The position numbers and the translations under genes were made by a program. Below are positions 34,884 to 43,637 of a stretch of 64,000 nucleotides of DNA, piece after piece. Origin of the DNA: CAYSYY01 sp964576115 [NCBI: uncultured Gemmatimonadota bacterium] (lineage in GTDB: Bacteria; Blakebacterota; Blakebacteria; Blakebacterales); contig CAZNUA010000003.1 of assembly GCA_964576115.1 (NCBI GenBank), forward strand, positions 17,294 to 81,293. Direction: 5' to 3'. Numbering within the stretch: position 1 is the first letter of the stretch; every line of letters starts with the position of its first letter. Under the pieces are notes generated by a model. That model was given only the letters and a program-made list of their open reading frames with translations. It was not told the origin of the DNA and made no database searches.

Positions 34884-36134
34884 GTGGATATTCCGCGAGA
34901 GCCGAAGAGTAAAAAATCGAAATACATCTGGATAACGCTGGCCGTTATTGCGGTGGTGGCGATCACAATCGGTCTGCGCAGTCTCGAACCGGCGGCTCCG
35001 ACAGTCGATGGAGCCCTGATCTGGACCGATATCGTCAAGCGGGGGCCGATGCTGCGCCAGGTACGGGGCAGCGGGAACCTGCGCCCGAAGAACATTCTCC
35101 ATGTGTCCGCCGTTACCGGCGGGAAGGTCGAGGATGTTCTGGTCGAACCGGGGGCCGAAGTCGAGCCCGATGACGTTCTGCTCATCATGAGCAATCCCGA
35201 TGTGGAACTGAACGCGCTGGAAGCCAACCAGCAGCTGGTGGCCGCCGAGGCCAACCTGGCCAATCTGCGCGGCACCCTGGAGACCAACCGGCTGAACCAG
35301 GAAGCCAGCGTCGAACGCACCCGCAACCAGCTCCGTGACGCCCAGCGCACGCTCGAATCCTACAATGCCGCCCGTGAAGAGGTGGCCCGCAACGACCTGG
35401 AGCGCACCCAGGACGAGGTCAATTTCCTCACCACCCAGCTCGAGATCGAGCAGCGCGCCCTCGATATCATGAATGAGGGCAATCAGCGCACCATTGCGGC
35501 CGAGGAATCTCGGGTGGCCAGGCTGCGCGAGCTGGCCGAGTTCCAGCAGAGCCGGGTCGAGGCCCTGCACGTGCGGGCCGGATCGGAGGGGATCGTACGC
35601 GAACTCAATCCCGAAAAGGGCGAGTGGGTCGGAACGGGACAGGAGCTGGGTATCATCATCCAGCCCGGCGAGCTCGAAGCGGTGGTCAACATCCCCGAAG
35701 TACAGGCCAAAGACGTCATTATCGGGCAGGAAGCCACGGTGGACACCCGCACCCAGGGGGGACGTGAAATCCCCGGGCGGGTGACCCGTATCGATCCGGC
35801 CGCCACAGGCGGACTGGTACCGGTCGACATCGAGATCCTGGGTGAACTGCCCGATGGCGTGCGGGCCGACATCAGCATCGAGGGTATCATCACCATCGAG
35901 CGGCTCGACAACGTCCTCTACATGAGCCGACCCACGGTGGGCCAGGCCAACAGCCGGGTGGGGATGTTCAAGCTGGTGGACGACGGGCAGTACGCCGTGC
36001 GCATCACGGTTGAAATCGGACAGACGTCAGTAAACAGTATCGAGATCCGCGGCGGGCTCGAGGAGGACGACGAAGTCATCCTCTCCGATATGGCCCGCTG
36101 GGACGAGTACGATCGTGTGAGGATCAGACGATAG
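34884..36134 (+). CDS. periplasmic adaptor (HlyD/MacA-type) of an efflux system
   Basis: A 416-aa membrane-fusion protein. A cytosolic basic stretch and one helix (residues about 14-32) anchor it. A lipoyl/barrel-sandwich half is followed by a long coiled coil of about 110 residues (VELNALEANQQLVAAEANL through RVARLRELAEFQQSRV), the second lipoyl half (VRAGSEGIVRELNPEKGEWV) and a beta-barrel plus membrane-proximal region. It links the inner-membrane permease to TolC. The start is GTG at 34884 with a GGGGAGG sequence upstream. It is the first gene of the operon. Confidence 0.9.
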   Translation: MDIPREPKSKKSKYIWITLAVIAVVAITIGLRSLEPAAPTVDGALIWTDIVKRGPMLRQVRGSGNLRPKNILHVSAVTGGKVEDVLVEPGAEVEPDDVLLIMSNPDVELNALEANQQLVAAEANLANLRGTLETNRLNQEASVERTRNQLRDAQRTLESYNAAREEVARNDLERTQDEVNFLTTQLEIEQRALDIMNEGNQRTIAAEESRVARLRELAEFQQSRVEALHVRAGSEGIVRELNPEKGEWVGTGQELGIIIQPGELEAVVNIPEVQAKDVIIGQEATVDTRTQGGREIPGRVTRIDPAATGGLVPVDIEILGELPDGVRADISIEGIITIERLDNVLYMSRPTVGQANSRVGMFKLVDDGQYAVRITVEIGQTSVNSIEIRGGLEEDDEVILSDMARWDEYDRVRIRR

Positions 36135-36169
36135 ATCCTTGGTAAAGAGGAAAACGGGAAAGGAACATC

Positions 36170-36907
36170 ATGGACAACGTTTCGAAACAGCCTCTGATCC
36201 GACTGGAGGGCGTCAGCAAGGTCTTCTACACCGAAGAAGTGGAGACCCACGCCCTGAACAACATCAACCTGGAAATTCAGTCGGGTGAGTACGTCGCCGT
36301 GGCGGGCCCCTCGGGGTGCGGCAAGACGACCATGCTCTCCATTCTCGGACTGCTCGACACGCCGACCGAGGGAACCTACCTTCTCGACGGCGATCCGGTG
36401 CAGAACCTGACCCTGGCCCAGCGGGCGCGAATCCGCAACCAGGCCATCGGCTTCATCTTCCAGGCCTACAACCTGATCGGCGACCTGACCGTCTTCGAGA
36501 ACGTCGAGCTGCCGCTGACCTACCGCGGCATGCCCTCGGCCGAGCGCAAGAAGCGGGTCCAGGAATCGCTCGAGCGGGTCGGCATGGCTCATCGCATGAA
36601 GCACTACCCCTCGCAGCTCTCCGGAGGTCAGCAGCAGCGGGTCGCGGTAGCCCGGGCGATCGCCGGCCGGCCGCTGATTCTGCTCGCCGACGAGCCGACC
36701 GGTAACCTCGACTCGACCAACGGTGAGGCCGTCATGGATCTGCTCGACGAGCTGCACCGTGAGGGCGCCACCATCTGCATGGTGACGCACGACCCGCGCT
36801 ACGCGCACCACGCCAAGCGTTCGGTCAACCTCTTCGACGGTCAGATCGTGGAAGAGAAGAACGGGGAAAAGGTCACGCAGCTCGAAGAGAGCGGCTTCGA
36901 CATCTGA
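36170..36907 (+). CDS. ABC transporter ATP-binding protein, LolD/MacB type (1)
   Basis: A 245-aa ABC ATPase with Walker [11 protein letters not shown]-loop ([21 protein letters not shown]), signature LSGGQQQR, Walker [11 protein letters not shown] with an intact D-loop, and MVTHD (H-loop). The [11 protein letters not shown] sequence is typical of the LolD/MacB/FtsE-like family, which pairs with FtsX-type permeases. Thirty-five bases separate it from the adaptor, with an AAAGGAA RBS. It should power the permease encoded downstream. Confidence 0.92.
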   Translation: MDNVSKQPLIRLEGVSKVFYTEEVETHALNNINLEIQSGEYVAVAGPSGCGKTTMLSILGLLDTPTEGTYLLDGDPVQNLTLAQRARIRNQAIGFIFQAYNLIGDLTVFENVELPLTYRGMPSAERKKRVQESLERVGMAHRMKHYPSQLSGGQQQRVAVARAIAGRPLILLADEPTGNLDSTNGEAVMDLLDELHREGATICMVTHDPRYAHHAKRSVNLFDGQIVEEKNGEKVTQLEESGFDI

Positions 36908-36998
36908 GCCACGCTTTCCTCTTCCCGTACCTGCCTCCGTTGGGGATATTTCCTCCCGACCGGAGTGAGCAGGTCGCCTGATCCGTTGCCGGCTGGAG

Positions 36999-37032
36999 CG
37001 GTGCGGTGGGTGTCCCGCCGCACCGTTTCTTT
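36999..37032 (+). terminator. hairpin with T-rich tail between the two ATPase genes
   Basis: CGGTGCGGTGGG and CCCGCCGCACCG form a 12-bp stem (one G-T pair) with loop TGT, followed by TTTCTTT. This would cause at least partial termination inside the operon, lowering expression of the downstream genes relative to the adaptor and first ATPase. Confidence 0.7.
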
Positions 37033-37066
37033 CACCGGCATATAACCACCGGCAAGGCTGTCAGCC

Positions 37067-37741
37067 ATGATTACCGTCAGAGACCTCGAGAAGTACTACC
37101 AGACCGGTCCGACCAAGACGTTCGTCCTGCGCCGGATCAACCTCGATGTGGGCGAGGGCGATTTCATCACGGTGATGGGACCGTCGGGATCGGGGAAGAC
37201 GACCCTGTTGAGTATCCTCGGTATGCTCGACGGAGAATGGAACGGAGAGTACTACTTCGTGGGGCACGAAGTTCACCGCATGAAACCGAAGGACCGCGCG
37301 GCTCTGAACAAACAGTACATCGGTTTCGTGTTCCAGCAATACCACCTGCTCGACAGTCTGACCGTCTACGAAAACCTCGAGATTCCGCTCTCCTACAGGA
37401 ACATCAAGCACGCCAAGCGGGCGGGGATGGTGGCCGATATCCTCGATCGCTTCCAGATCGTCGGCAAGAAGGACCTCTATCCCAGCCAGCTCTCCGGCGG
37501 CCAGCAGCAGCTGGTAGCCGTGGCCCGGGCCGTGATCGCCTCGCCGAAGCTGATCCTGGCCGACGAACCGACCGGGAACCTGCATTCGCGGCAGGGTAAA
37601 GAAGTCATGGACCTCCTGAAGCGGCTCAACGAAGACGGCACGACGATCATACAGGTGACCCACAACGAGAAGTGGGCCGCATACGGGAACCGGATCATCA
37701 ACCTCTTCGATGGCTGGATCGTCGACGAGCCGCGTGGCTGA
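37067..37741 (+). CDS. ABC transporter ATP-binding protein, LolD/MacB type (2)
   Basis: A 224-aa paralogue of the preceding ATPase. Walker A GPSGSGKTT, Q-loop FVFQQYHLLDSLTVYENLEIP, signature LSGGQQQ, Walker [12 protein letters not shown] and VTHN are present. The D-loop Asp of the NLDS motif is His here, which is unusual and could affect ATPase cooperation at the dimer interface. The two ATPases may act as a heterodimer with the single permease, or this one may serve a permease encoded elsewhere. It lies beyond an internal hairpin terminator, so it probably has lower or separate expression. Confidence 0.9.
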   Translation: MITVRDLEKYYQTGPTKTFVLRRINLDVGEGDFITVMGPSGSGKTTLLSILGMLDGEWNGEYYFVGHEVHRMKPKDRAALNKQYIGFVFQQYHLLDSLTVYENLEIPLSYRNIKHAKRAGMVADILDRFQIVGKKDLYPSQLSGGQQQLVAVARAVIASPKLILADEPTGNLHSRQGKEVMDLLKRLNEDGTTIIQVTHNEKWAAYGNRIINLFDGWIVDEPRG

Positions 37742-37789
37742 TCCCGACTGTTTCTGATTGCCTCCTTCCGGGCGGAGCTGCCTCGTTCC

Positions 37790-37825
37790 GTCCGTCACCG
37801 GGACGCCCCGTCCCGACAGCGGACA
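37790..37825. promoter_or_regulatory. candidate response-regulator binding block (UAS 2)
   Basis: GTCCGT (37790-37795), CGGGACGCC (37799-37807) and GCGGACA (37819-37825) repeat the layout of the block at 34650-34685 with no gap. GCGGACA again starts 82 bases before TGGCA. Confidence 0.6.
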
Positions 37826-37899
37826 CTTCCAGCCTCCCGGGGATCGCGATCCTTTCCGTTCGGATGTCGTCCCCGGTGCATCCGCGGGGCGTGAGCCCG

Positions 37900-37915
37900 T
37901 TGGCATGCCCTTTGC
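37900..37915 (+). promoter_or_regulatory. sigma-54 (-24/-12) promoter 2, internal to the efflux cluster
   Basis: TTGGCATGCCCTTTGC (37900-37915) matches TGGCACG-N4-TTGC with one substitution, and GG to GC spacing is 10. The TSS would be near 37926, about 170 bases before the TolC start. Confidence 0.7.
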
Positions 37916-38097
37916 GTTATCTCCGGTTCAGCTGTCGTGCTGCAGATTGACACGCACGAACCGGAAATCCCCACTGGCCGGCGAGTTCGAGGCCGGCGCG
38001 CGAACCCTCACGGGGTGAGGTTTCGTATTAGAGAAGAGCGATATGGCCCATTGCCGCATCGCGTTACAGACATCACATGCAGTGGGGGGAATTCCTC

Positions 38098-39771
38098 ATG
38101 ATCGGTGCAGTTGGTTATCAAGAAATGATGAAGACGATGGCTGAAAAAATCAGACTCCTGCTTCTGGGAACGCTGCTCCTGGTGGCATTACCGGTCGGGC
38201 AGGAGCGGGCCGGGGCCCAGCAGGTCGGGGGTGACACAATGGCGCCAAGCCAGGGGATCTTCACCCGCGATCAGGCCGACCTGGTGCTGACTCTCGACCA
38301 GGCTGTCGACCTGTCACTCGAGAGATCGTTCACAGTGTATAACCTCGGGCAGCAGTACCTGCAGACAAACTACCTGGTCGAGAATGCACGCCGCCAGCTG
38401 CGGACCAGGATCAATTTCGATTCCACCCTGCCCGGGATCACCCAGATGATCACCCCCGACCTGATCAGCGACGGGATGGGAGGTCAGGAACTGATCTTCC
38501 TGCGTGACAGCCAGAGCTGGGTCTATTCCGAAATAAACATCGTCCAGCCGTTGATCACCAACGGCTGGCTGCAGCTCTCGACCGGCCTGGTCGGCTTCGA
38601 TGTCTTCCGTGAACTGCCCAACATGAATGTCGAGTCCCGTTCAGTCCAGCCCTCGGTCGGGGTGCAGTTCAACCAGCCCCTTTTCCAGTACAACCAGGTC
38701 CGGGGAACCCTGCGGAGCGCCTCGCTGTCCTTCGAGAGCCTCGACCTGCGCTACACCGAGGACGAGCTGCGCACCATCAACGATGTCAGCCAGCAGTACT
38801 ACAACCTCTATGCCCAGCAGGAGGCGGTCCGGCTGGCCGATGAGCGCTACCGGCAGAGCGAACGCAACTACCAGTCCGGGCAGCGGCGTCTGGAAGCCGG
38901 CCTTTTAGCCGAAACCGACGTGATGCAGCTCAGCGTGACCCGCATGAACGACCTTGATGCACTCGAGACGGCCATGAACCAGCTCGAGCAGGCCCAGTTC
39001 GCTTTCAACCGGATGGTCGGACTGCCCCTCGACCAGCAGGTCTGGGCCGAAGCCCGCCAGGAGTACGAACCGATCGCGGTGGATCTCGAGCGCGCCCTCG
39101 AGCTGGCCTTCCAGAACCGGAGCGACCTGCGGCGCTCCGAGATCAGCCGCGAACAGCTCGACCTGACCCTGCGCCAGACCCGGAGCGACGGGCGACCCGA
39201 CCTGCAGCTCAACATCGGCTACGATCTGACCGGAAACTCCTCTCTGACCGCTCTGCCGACCCAGAGCTGGTACACCCACCTGCAGGAATCGCTCGATCCC
39301 GAGAACCGCAGTCCCAACACCAATATCTCGATGACTCTCTCGATCCCCCTCTTCGACTGGGGACGCAACCGCTCCATGGTCGAGCGCATCCGCTCCCAGA
39401 TCCAGGTTGCCGAGCGGCAGATCGAGGAGACCGAACAGGAACTGATCCGGACCGTGACCGACCGGGTGCGGGCGGTCGAAACCGCCATGCGCCGGCTCCA
39501 GATCCAGGAGGAGAACGTCCAGGTCGCGCAGACCTCTTTCGATTTCGCGGTGCGGCGGTTCGACCGGGGTGAGATGACCACCACCGAGCTGGCCCGGGCC
39601 CAGGACCAGCTCTCCCAGACCCTGAACAACCGTCTCAATGCCTGGATCTCATTCGAAATGGCCAAGGCCGACCTGAAAGAGATCACCCTCTGGGATTGGG
39701 AGACCAACACCTCGGCCCAGCGCCGGACCGCGCCGCCCGAGCCCTTCGGCTGGCGGCGCAACGGAGGATAG
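38098..39771 (+). CDS. TolC family outer membrane efflux protein (efflux operon)
   Basis: A TolC-type channel of 557 aa. Signal peptide (IRLLLLGTLLLVALPVG..GAQ), then two helical/barrel repeats; ALELAFQNRSDLRRSEI and RRFDRGEMTTTELARAQDQL are OEP-type motifs, and SIPLFDWGRNRSM is typical of the second repeat. The ATG at 38098 has GGGGGGA 7 bases upstream; a later ATG (38137) would give a shorter signal peptide without an RBS. It is about 10 bases upstream of the permease gene. With adaptor, ATPases and permease it completes a tripartite pump. Confidence 0.9.
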   Translation: MIGAVGYQEMMKTMAEKIRLLLLGTLLLVALPVGQERAGAQQVGGDTMAPSQGIFTRDQADLVLTLDQAVDLSLERSFTVYNLGQQYLQTNYLVENARRQLRTRINFDSTLPGITQMITPDLISDGMGGQELIFLRDSQSWVYSEINIVQPLITNGWLQLSTGLVGFDVFRELPNMNVESRSVQPSVGVQFNQPLFQYNQVRGTLRSASLSFESLDLRYTEDELRTINDVSQQYYNLYAQQEAVRLADERYRQSERNYQSGQRRLEAGLLAETDVMQLSVTRMNDLDALETAMNQLEQAQFAFNRMVGLPLDQQVWAEARQEYEPIAVDLERALELAFQNRSDLRRSEISREQLDLTLRQTRSDGRPDLQLNIGYDLTGNSSLTALPTQSWYTHLQESLDPENRSPNTNISMTLSIPLFDWGRNRSMVERIRSQIQVAERQIEETEQELIRTVTDRVRAVETAMRRLQIQEENVQVAQTSFDFAVRRFDRGEMTTTELARAQDQLSQTLNNRLNAWISFEMAKADLKEITLWDWETNTSAQRRTAPPEPFGWRRNGG

Positions 39772-39781
39772 GAGACAGAAC

Positions 39782-42220
39782 ATGGATGCCATCCGCCAGG
39801 ACGTGCGCTTCGGTCTTCGCTCGCTCATCCGCCGACCCGATGTCACTCTTCTCGCCGTCCTGGCGCTCGGCCTGGGGATCGGGGCCTCGACCTCGATCTT
39901 CAGCGTCGTCAACAGCGTCCTGCTGCGCCCCCTGCCGTACGATTCGCCCGAGCGTCTGGTGACCGTATCCGAGCCCGGCGATGGTCAGGACCAGGCCGCG
40001 ACTTCACCTCTCAATTATCTCGACTGGCGCGACCAATCCACCACCCTGGAGTACCTGGCGGGCCACCGCGACCACCATTTCAACATCCTCACCGGAAACG
40101 AGCCGGAGCGGATCCGGGGTACCAGCGTCTCGCCCTGTTTTTTCGATGTCTTCGGGATCGAGGCGGCCCGGGGACGGGTCTTCCATGAGGGGGAAGGCGA
40201 GGCCGAGGCCGTGGCGGTTCTGCGGCACCGCTTCTGGGTCACCCGTTTCGGGGCCGATCCCGACATCATCGGCTCCGAGATCATCCTCAACGACCGTACC
40301 CACACCATCATCGGGGTCATGCCGGAATCCTTCACCTATCCGGCCCGCACCAATCTCTGGGTCCGCTCCTATTCCTACGGCGTGCCCGAACCCCCCTTCA
40401 ATTTCGGCGTGGAGCTGAACGAGGTGCGGGGTCTGGGGTACTTCGATACCGTGGGGCGCCTGCGCCCGGGCGTCACCGTGGCCGAGGCCGATGCCGAAAT
40501 GCGGGCCATCGGGGAACGGCTTTTTACCGAATATGCCGAAAATACCTGTAATAACTCTGCCGGGATCACCCCCCTGCGGGAAATCCTGGTGGGAGATGTG
40601 CGCAGCCCCCTGATCGTGCTGGCCGTGGCGGTCGGTCTGGTCCTGCTCATTGCCTGCGCCAATATCGCCAATCTCCTGCTGGCCAAGGCGGTCGGGCGGG
40701 GCCGGGAAATGGCTTTACGCAGCGCCCTGGGCGCCGGACGGCGCCGACTGCTCCAGCACCTGCTCGTCGAGAGTCTGGTTCTGGCCCTGCTGGGCGGGGG
40801 CACCGGTCTGCTGATCGCCCTGTGGGGAGTCGATCTGCTGACCGGTCTGGGATCCGCTGTCATGGTGCAGCTCACAGGAGTTCAGATCGATAATGCCACC
40901 CTTCTCTTCAGCGTGGCTGTCTCGGTCGGTACCGGAGTGCTCTTCGGGATTCTGCCTGCCCTGACCGCGTCACGGGTCGATCTGCAGTCGGCTCTGCGGG
41001 AAGGAGCCATGCAGTTCAGCGAGGGGCGGAAAAGCCGCCGGCTGCGTCAGGGTCTGGTGGCGGTCGAGGTGGCGCTCGCCCTGATGCTCCTGCTCGGTTC
41101 GGCGCTGATGCTCAAGAGCCTGATGCGGCTGCAGGCTGTCGATGCCGGTTTCGATCCCGAGGGAGTGGCGGTGGCCCGGGCGCAGCTGCCGACCAGCCGT
41201 TACCCGGAAGAGGAGCAGATCAATCGTTTCTACGCCGATCTTCTGGAGCGGGCCCGGAACCTGCCGGGAGTCGATCGGGCCGGTCTGGTCATGAGTCTGC
41301 CCCTGACCGGTTCGGCGGCATCGCTCACCTTCACGATCGAAGGTCAACCTCTTCCCGAACCGGGGTACGAACCCGTTTCGCTCTATCAGTGCATCAGCGA
41401 CGGGTACTTCGAGACAATGCGGATTCCCCTGCTGCAGGGGCGGTCCTTTTCCGAACAGGACAACAGAACCGATGCGCCACCGGTGGTTATCATCAACCAG
41501 GCCTTCGCCGACGAATTCTACCCCGAGACCGATCCGCTCGGCCGCCGGCTCTCCTGGGGCGATCCCGCCGACGAGACCAGCTGGCACACGATCGTGGGGA
41601 TCGTGACCGACACCCATCATTTCCGACTCGATAGAGGCCCCGAGCCCGAGGCCTTTATTCCCTTCGCGCAGGATCCCTGGAACAGCGCTGCGGTCGTCGC
41701 CCGTACCTCGGGCGATCCCCACGCCCTGCTGCCCCTGCTGCGGGGAGCGGTGCGCGAGATTGACAGCGACCAGCCGGTCTACGGTCTGATGACGATGCCG
41801 GAACGGCTCGGCTCGACCCTGGCCGACCGACGCTTCGTCATCCTCCTGCTCGGTCTCTTCGCCTCTGTTGCGGCACTGCTTGCAGCGGTGGGCATCTACG
41901 GTGTTATCTCGTATACGATCGGCCAGCGGGTGCGCGAGCTGGGCATCAGGATTACTCTGGGTGCCGGCCGGGGCGAGTTGATTGGAATGGTCCTGAGCCA
42001 GGGTATGAGACCGGTCGGGTGGGGCATCGGAACCGGACTGGTTCTGGCGGCCCTGCTGACAGGACAGCTCAGGAGTCTGCTCTTCAATGTCCGTCCGCTC
42101 GACATCACCAGCTTCGCCGGGATAACGCTGCTCGTGGCCTTCATAGCGCTGCTGGCGACCGCGGTGCCGGCCTGGCGGACCACGCAGATCGCTCCGACCG
42201 AGGCGCTGCGGCACGAATAG
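39782..42220 (+). CDS. MacB/FtsX-type ABC permease, ADOP-like
   Basis: An 812-aa permease with two MacB-PCD/FtsX halves: helix 1 at about 22-50, periplasmic domain 50-270, three helices around 285-400, a second helix-1/periplasmic domain around 420-680 and three more helices to the end. The duplicated layout matches the ADOP (acidobacterial duplicated orphan permease) family. The N-terminal DVRFGLRSLIRRPDVTLLAVLALGLGIGAS sequence is typical of such permeases. The GGAGACAG region is the RBS. No substrate can be named; such pumps export drugs, peptides or lipids. Confidence 0.9.
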   Translation: MDAIRQDVRFGLRSLIRRPDVTLLAVLALGLGIGASTSIFSVVNSVLLRPLPYDSPERLVTVSEPGDGQDQAATSPLNYLDWRDQSTTLEYLAGHRDHHFNILTGNEPERIRGTSVSPCFFDVFGIEAARGRVFHEGEGEAEAVAVLRHRFWVTRFGADPDIIGSEIILNDRTHTIIGVMPESFTYPARTNLWVRSYSYGVPEPPFNFGVELNEVRGLGYFDTVGRLRPGVTVAEADAEMRAIGERLFTEYAENTCNNSAGITPLREILVGDVRSPLIVLAVAVGLVLLIACANIANLLLAKAVGRGREMALRSALGAGRRRLLQHLLVESLVLALLGGGTGLLIALWGVDLLTGLGSAVMVQLTGVQIDNATLLFSVAVSVGTGVLFGILPALTASRVDLQSALREGAMQFSEGRKSRRLRQGLVAVEVALALMLLLGSALMLKSLMRLQAVDAGFDPEGVAVARAQLPTSRYPEEEQINRFYADLLERARNLPGVDRAGLVMSLPLTGSAASLTFTIEGQPLPEPGYEPVSLYQCISDGYFETMRIPLLQGRSFSEQDNRTDAPPVVIINQAFADEFYPETDPLGRRLSWGDPADETSWHTIVGIVTDTHHFRLDRGPEPEAFIPFAQDPWNSAAVVARTSGDPHALLPLLRGAVREIDSDQPVYGLMTMPERLGSTLADRRFVILLLGLFASVAALLAAVGIYGVISYTIGQRVRELGIRITLGAGRGELIGMVLSQGMRPVGWGIGTGLVLAALLTGQLRSLLFNVRPLDITSFAGITLLVAFIALLATAVPAWRTTQIAPTEALRHE

Positions 42221-42232
42221 GAAGAGGTCCGC

Positions 42233-43612
42233 GTGGAGAGCGGAAGAGATACTCCCCAGGTACTGATAGCGGACGATCAGCCCGACGTTCTGGAAGCTCT
42301 CAAGCTCCTGCTCAAAGCCGAAGGTTTCTCGACCGAGACGGCGATGTCCCCCGGCGACGTTCTCGCCCGGGCGGGGGAAAGAGCTTTCGACGTGGTTCTG
42401 ATGGATCTCAATTACACCCGCGACACGACGTCGGGACATGAGGGATTCGATCTGCTGACCCGGCTCCACGACGACGATCCCACCCTGCCGGTGATCGTCA
42501 TGACCGCCTGGAGCAGTGTCGAGGGAGCGGTCGAGGCGATGCGCCGGGGCGCCCGCGATTACGTCGAGAAACCCTGGGAGAACGCCCGCCTGCTGGCAAC
42601 CCTGAAGACCCAGATCGAACTGGGCCGGGCCCTGCGCCGGTCCCGGCGACTGGAGGATGAGAACCGGCTTCTGCGCCGCGAGGGCATCCCCGCCCTGGTC
42701 AGCGAATCGCGGCCGATGCAGGAGGTCGTTCAACTGGCGGCGCGTATCGCGCCTTCCGATGCCAATATCCTGGTAACGGGCGAGCACGGGACCGGCAAGG
42801 AAGTCATGGCCCGATGGATCCACGCCGCCAGCAACCGGGCCGACCGGCCGCTGATCACCCTCAACGCCGGGGCCCTGCCCGAAGGGCTGGTCGAGTCCGA
42901 ACTCTTCGGTCACGTCAAAGGTGCTTTCACCGACGCCCGCACCGACCGGGCCGGCTGCTTCGAACTGGCCGATACCGGTACTCTCTTCCTCGATGAAATC
43001 GCCACTGTCCCCCTTGCTCAGCAGGCCAAACTGCTGCGGGTACTCGAAACCGGAGAAATCAGGCGGGTGGGATCGGAGAAGATGCGGCTGGTCGACGTGC
43101 GGGTGATCTCGGCCACCAACGTCGATCCGGGTGAAGCGATCACCGCCGGCACTTTTCGGGAAGATCTTCTTTATCGACTCAATACCGTCGAACTGCACCT
43201 GCCTCCCCTGCGGGAACGACGCGAAGACATCGGGATTCTGGCCGAAGGCTTCCTGGCTGAACTGAGCGGGCACTACCAGCGGTCGATTACCGGATTCTCC
43301 CCCGGGGCGCTCGACCTGATGCTCGGGCATTGGTGGCCGGGCAACGTGCGCGAACTCCGCCACGCCGTGGAGCGGGCCGTGCTCATGGCCCGGACCGACC
43401 GCATCGAAGCCGAGGATCTGAGCCTCAGCAGATATGGCGAGGGCACTCCCGAACTCGAACGCATGACCCTGGATGAAGTCGAAGAGTTTCTCATTACCCG
43501 CGCCCTCGAACGGACCGGGGAGAACGTGAGCCGGGCGGCTGAAGAGCTGGGTTTGAGCCGCAGCGCTCTCTACCGCAGGCTTCAGCGCTTCGGTCTGCAG
43601 GAACCGGAGTGA
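42233..43612 (+). CDS. sigma-54-dependent response regulator (NtrC type)
   Basis: A 459-aa regulator: receiver (about 9-130) with phospho-Asp in VVLMDLN, AAA+ domain with Walker A GEHGTGKE and Walker B GTLFLDEI, and a Fis-type HTH (GENVSRAAEELGLSRSALYRRLQ). The sigma-54 contact loop is GAFTDA at 230-235, with Asp instead of the consensus Gly. It starts with GTG at 42233 after GGAAGAGG. The two sigma-54 promoters in the same operon are the obvious targets. Its kinase is the next gene. Confidence 0.93.
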   Translation: MESGRDTPQVLIADDQPDVLEALKLLLKAEGFSTETAMSPGDVLARAGERAFDVVLMDLNYTRDTTSGHEGFDLLTRLHDDDPTLPVIVMTAWSSVEGAVEAMRRGARDYVEKPWENARLLATLKTQIELGRALRRSRRLEDENRLLRREGIPALVSESRPMQEVVQLAARIAPSDANILVTGEHGTGKEVMARWIHAASNRADRPLITLNAGALPEGLVESELFGHVKGAFTDARTDRAGCFELADTGTLFLDEIATVPLAQQAKLLRVLETGEIRRVGSEKMRLVDVRVISATNVDPGEAITAGTFREDLLYRLNTVELHLPPLRERREDIGILAEGFLAELSGHYQRSITGFSPGALDLMLGHWWPGNVRELRHAVERAVLMARTDRIEAEDLSLSRYGEGTPELERMTLDEVEEFLITRALERTGENVSRAAEELGLSRSALYRRLQRFGLQEPE

Positions 43613-43637
43613 ATCCGCCCCCCGTCGGAATCGGCCC

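Larger units (their letters stand above)
37742..38097. other. regulatory intergenic region ahead of the second TolC
   Basis: These 356 bases hold no gene. They contain the second sigma-54-type promoter, the second conserved block, and a CGGGACG/CGTCCCG hairpin (37799-37815) that overlaps the block. Confidence 0.7.
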
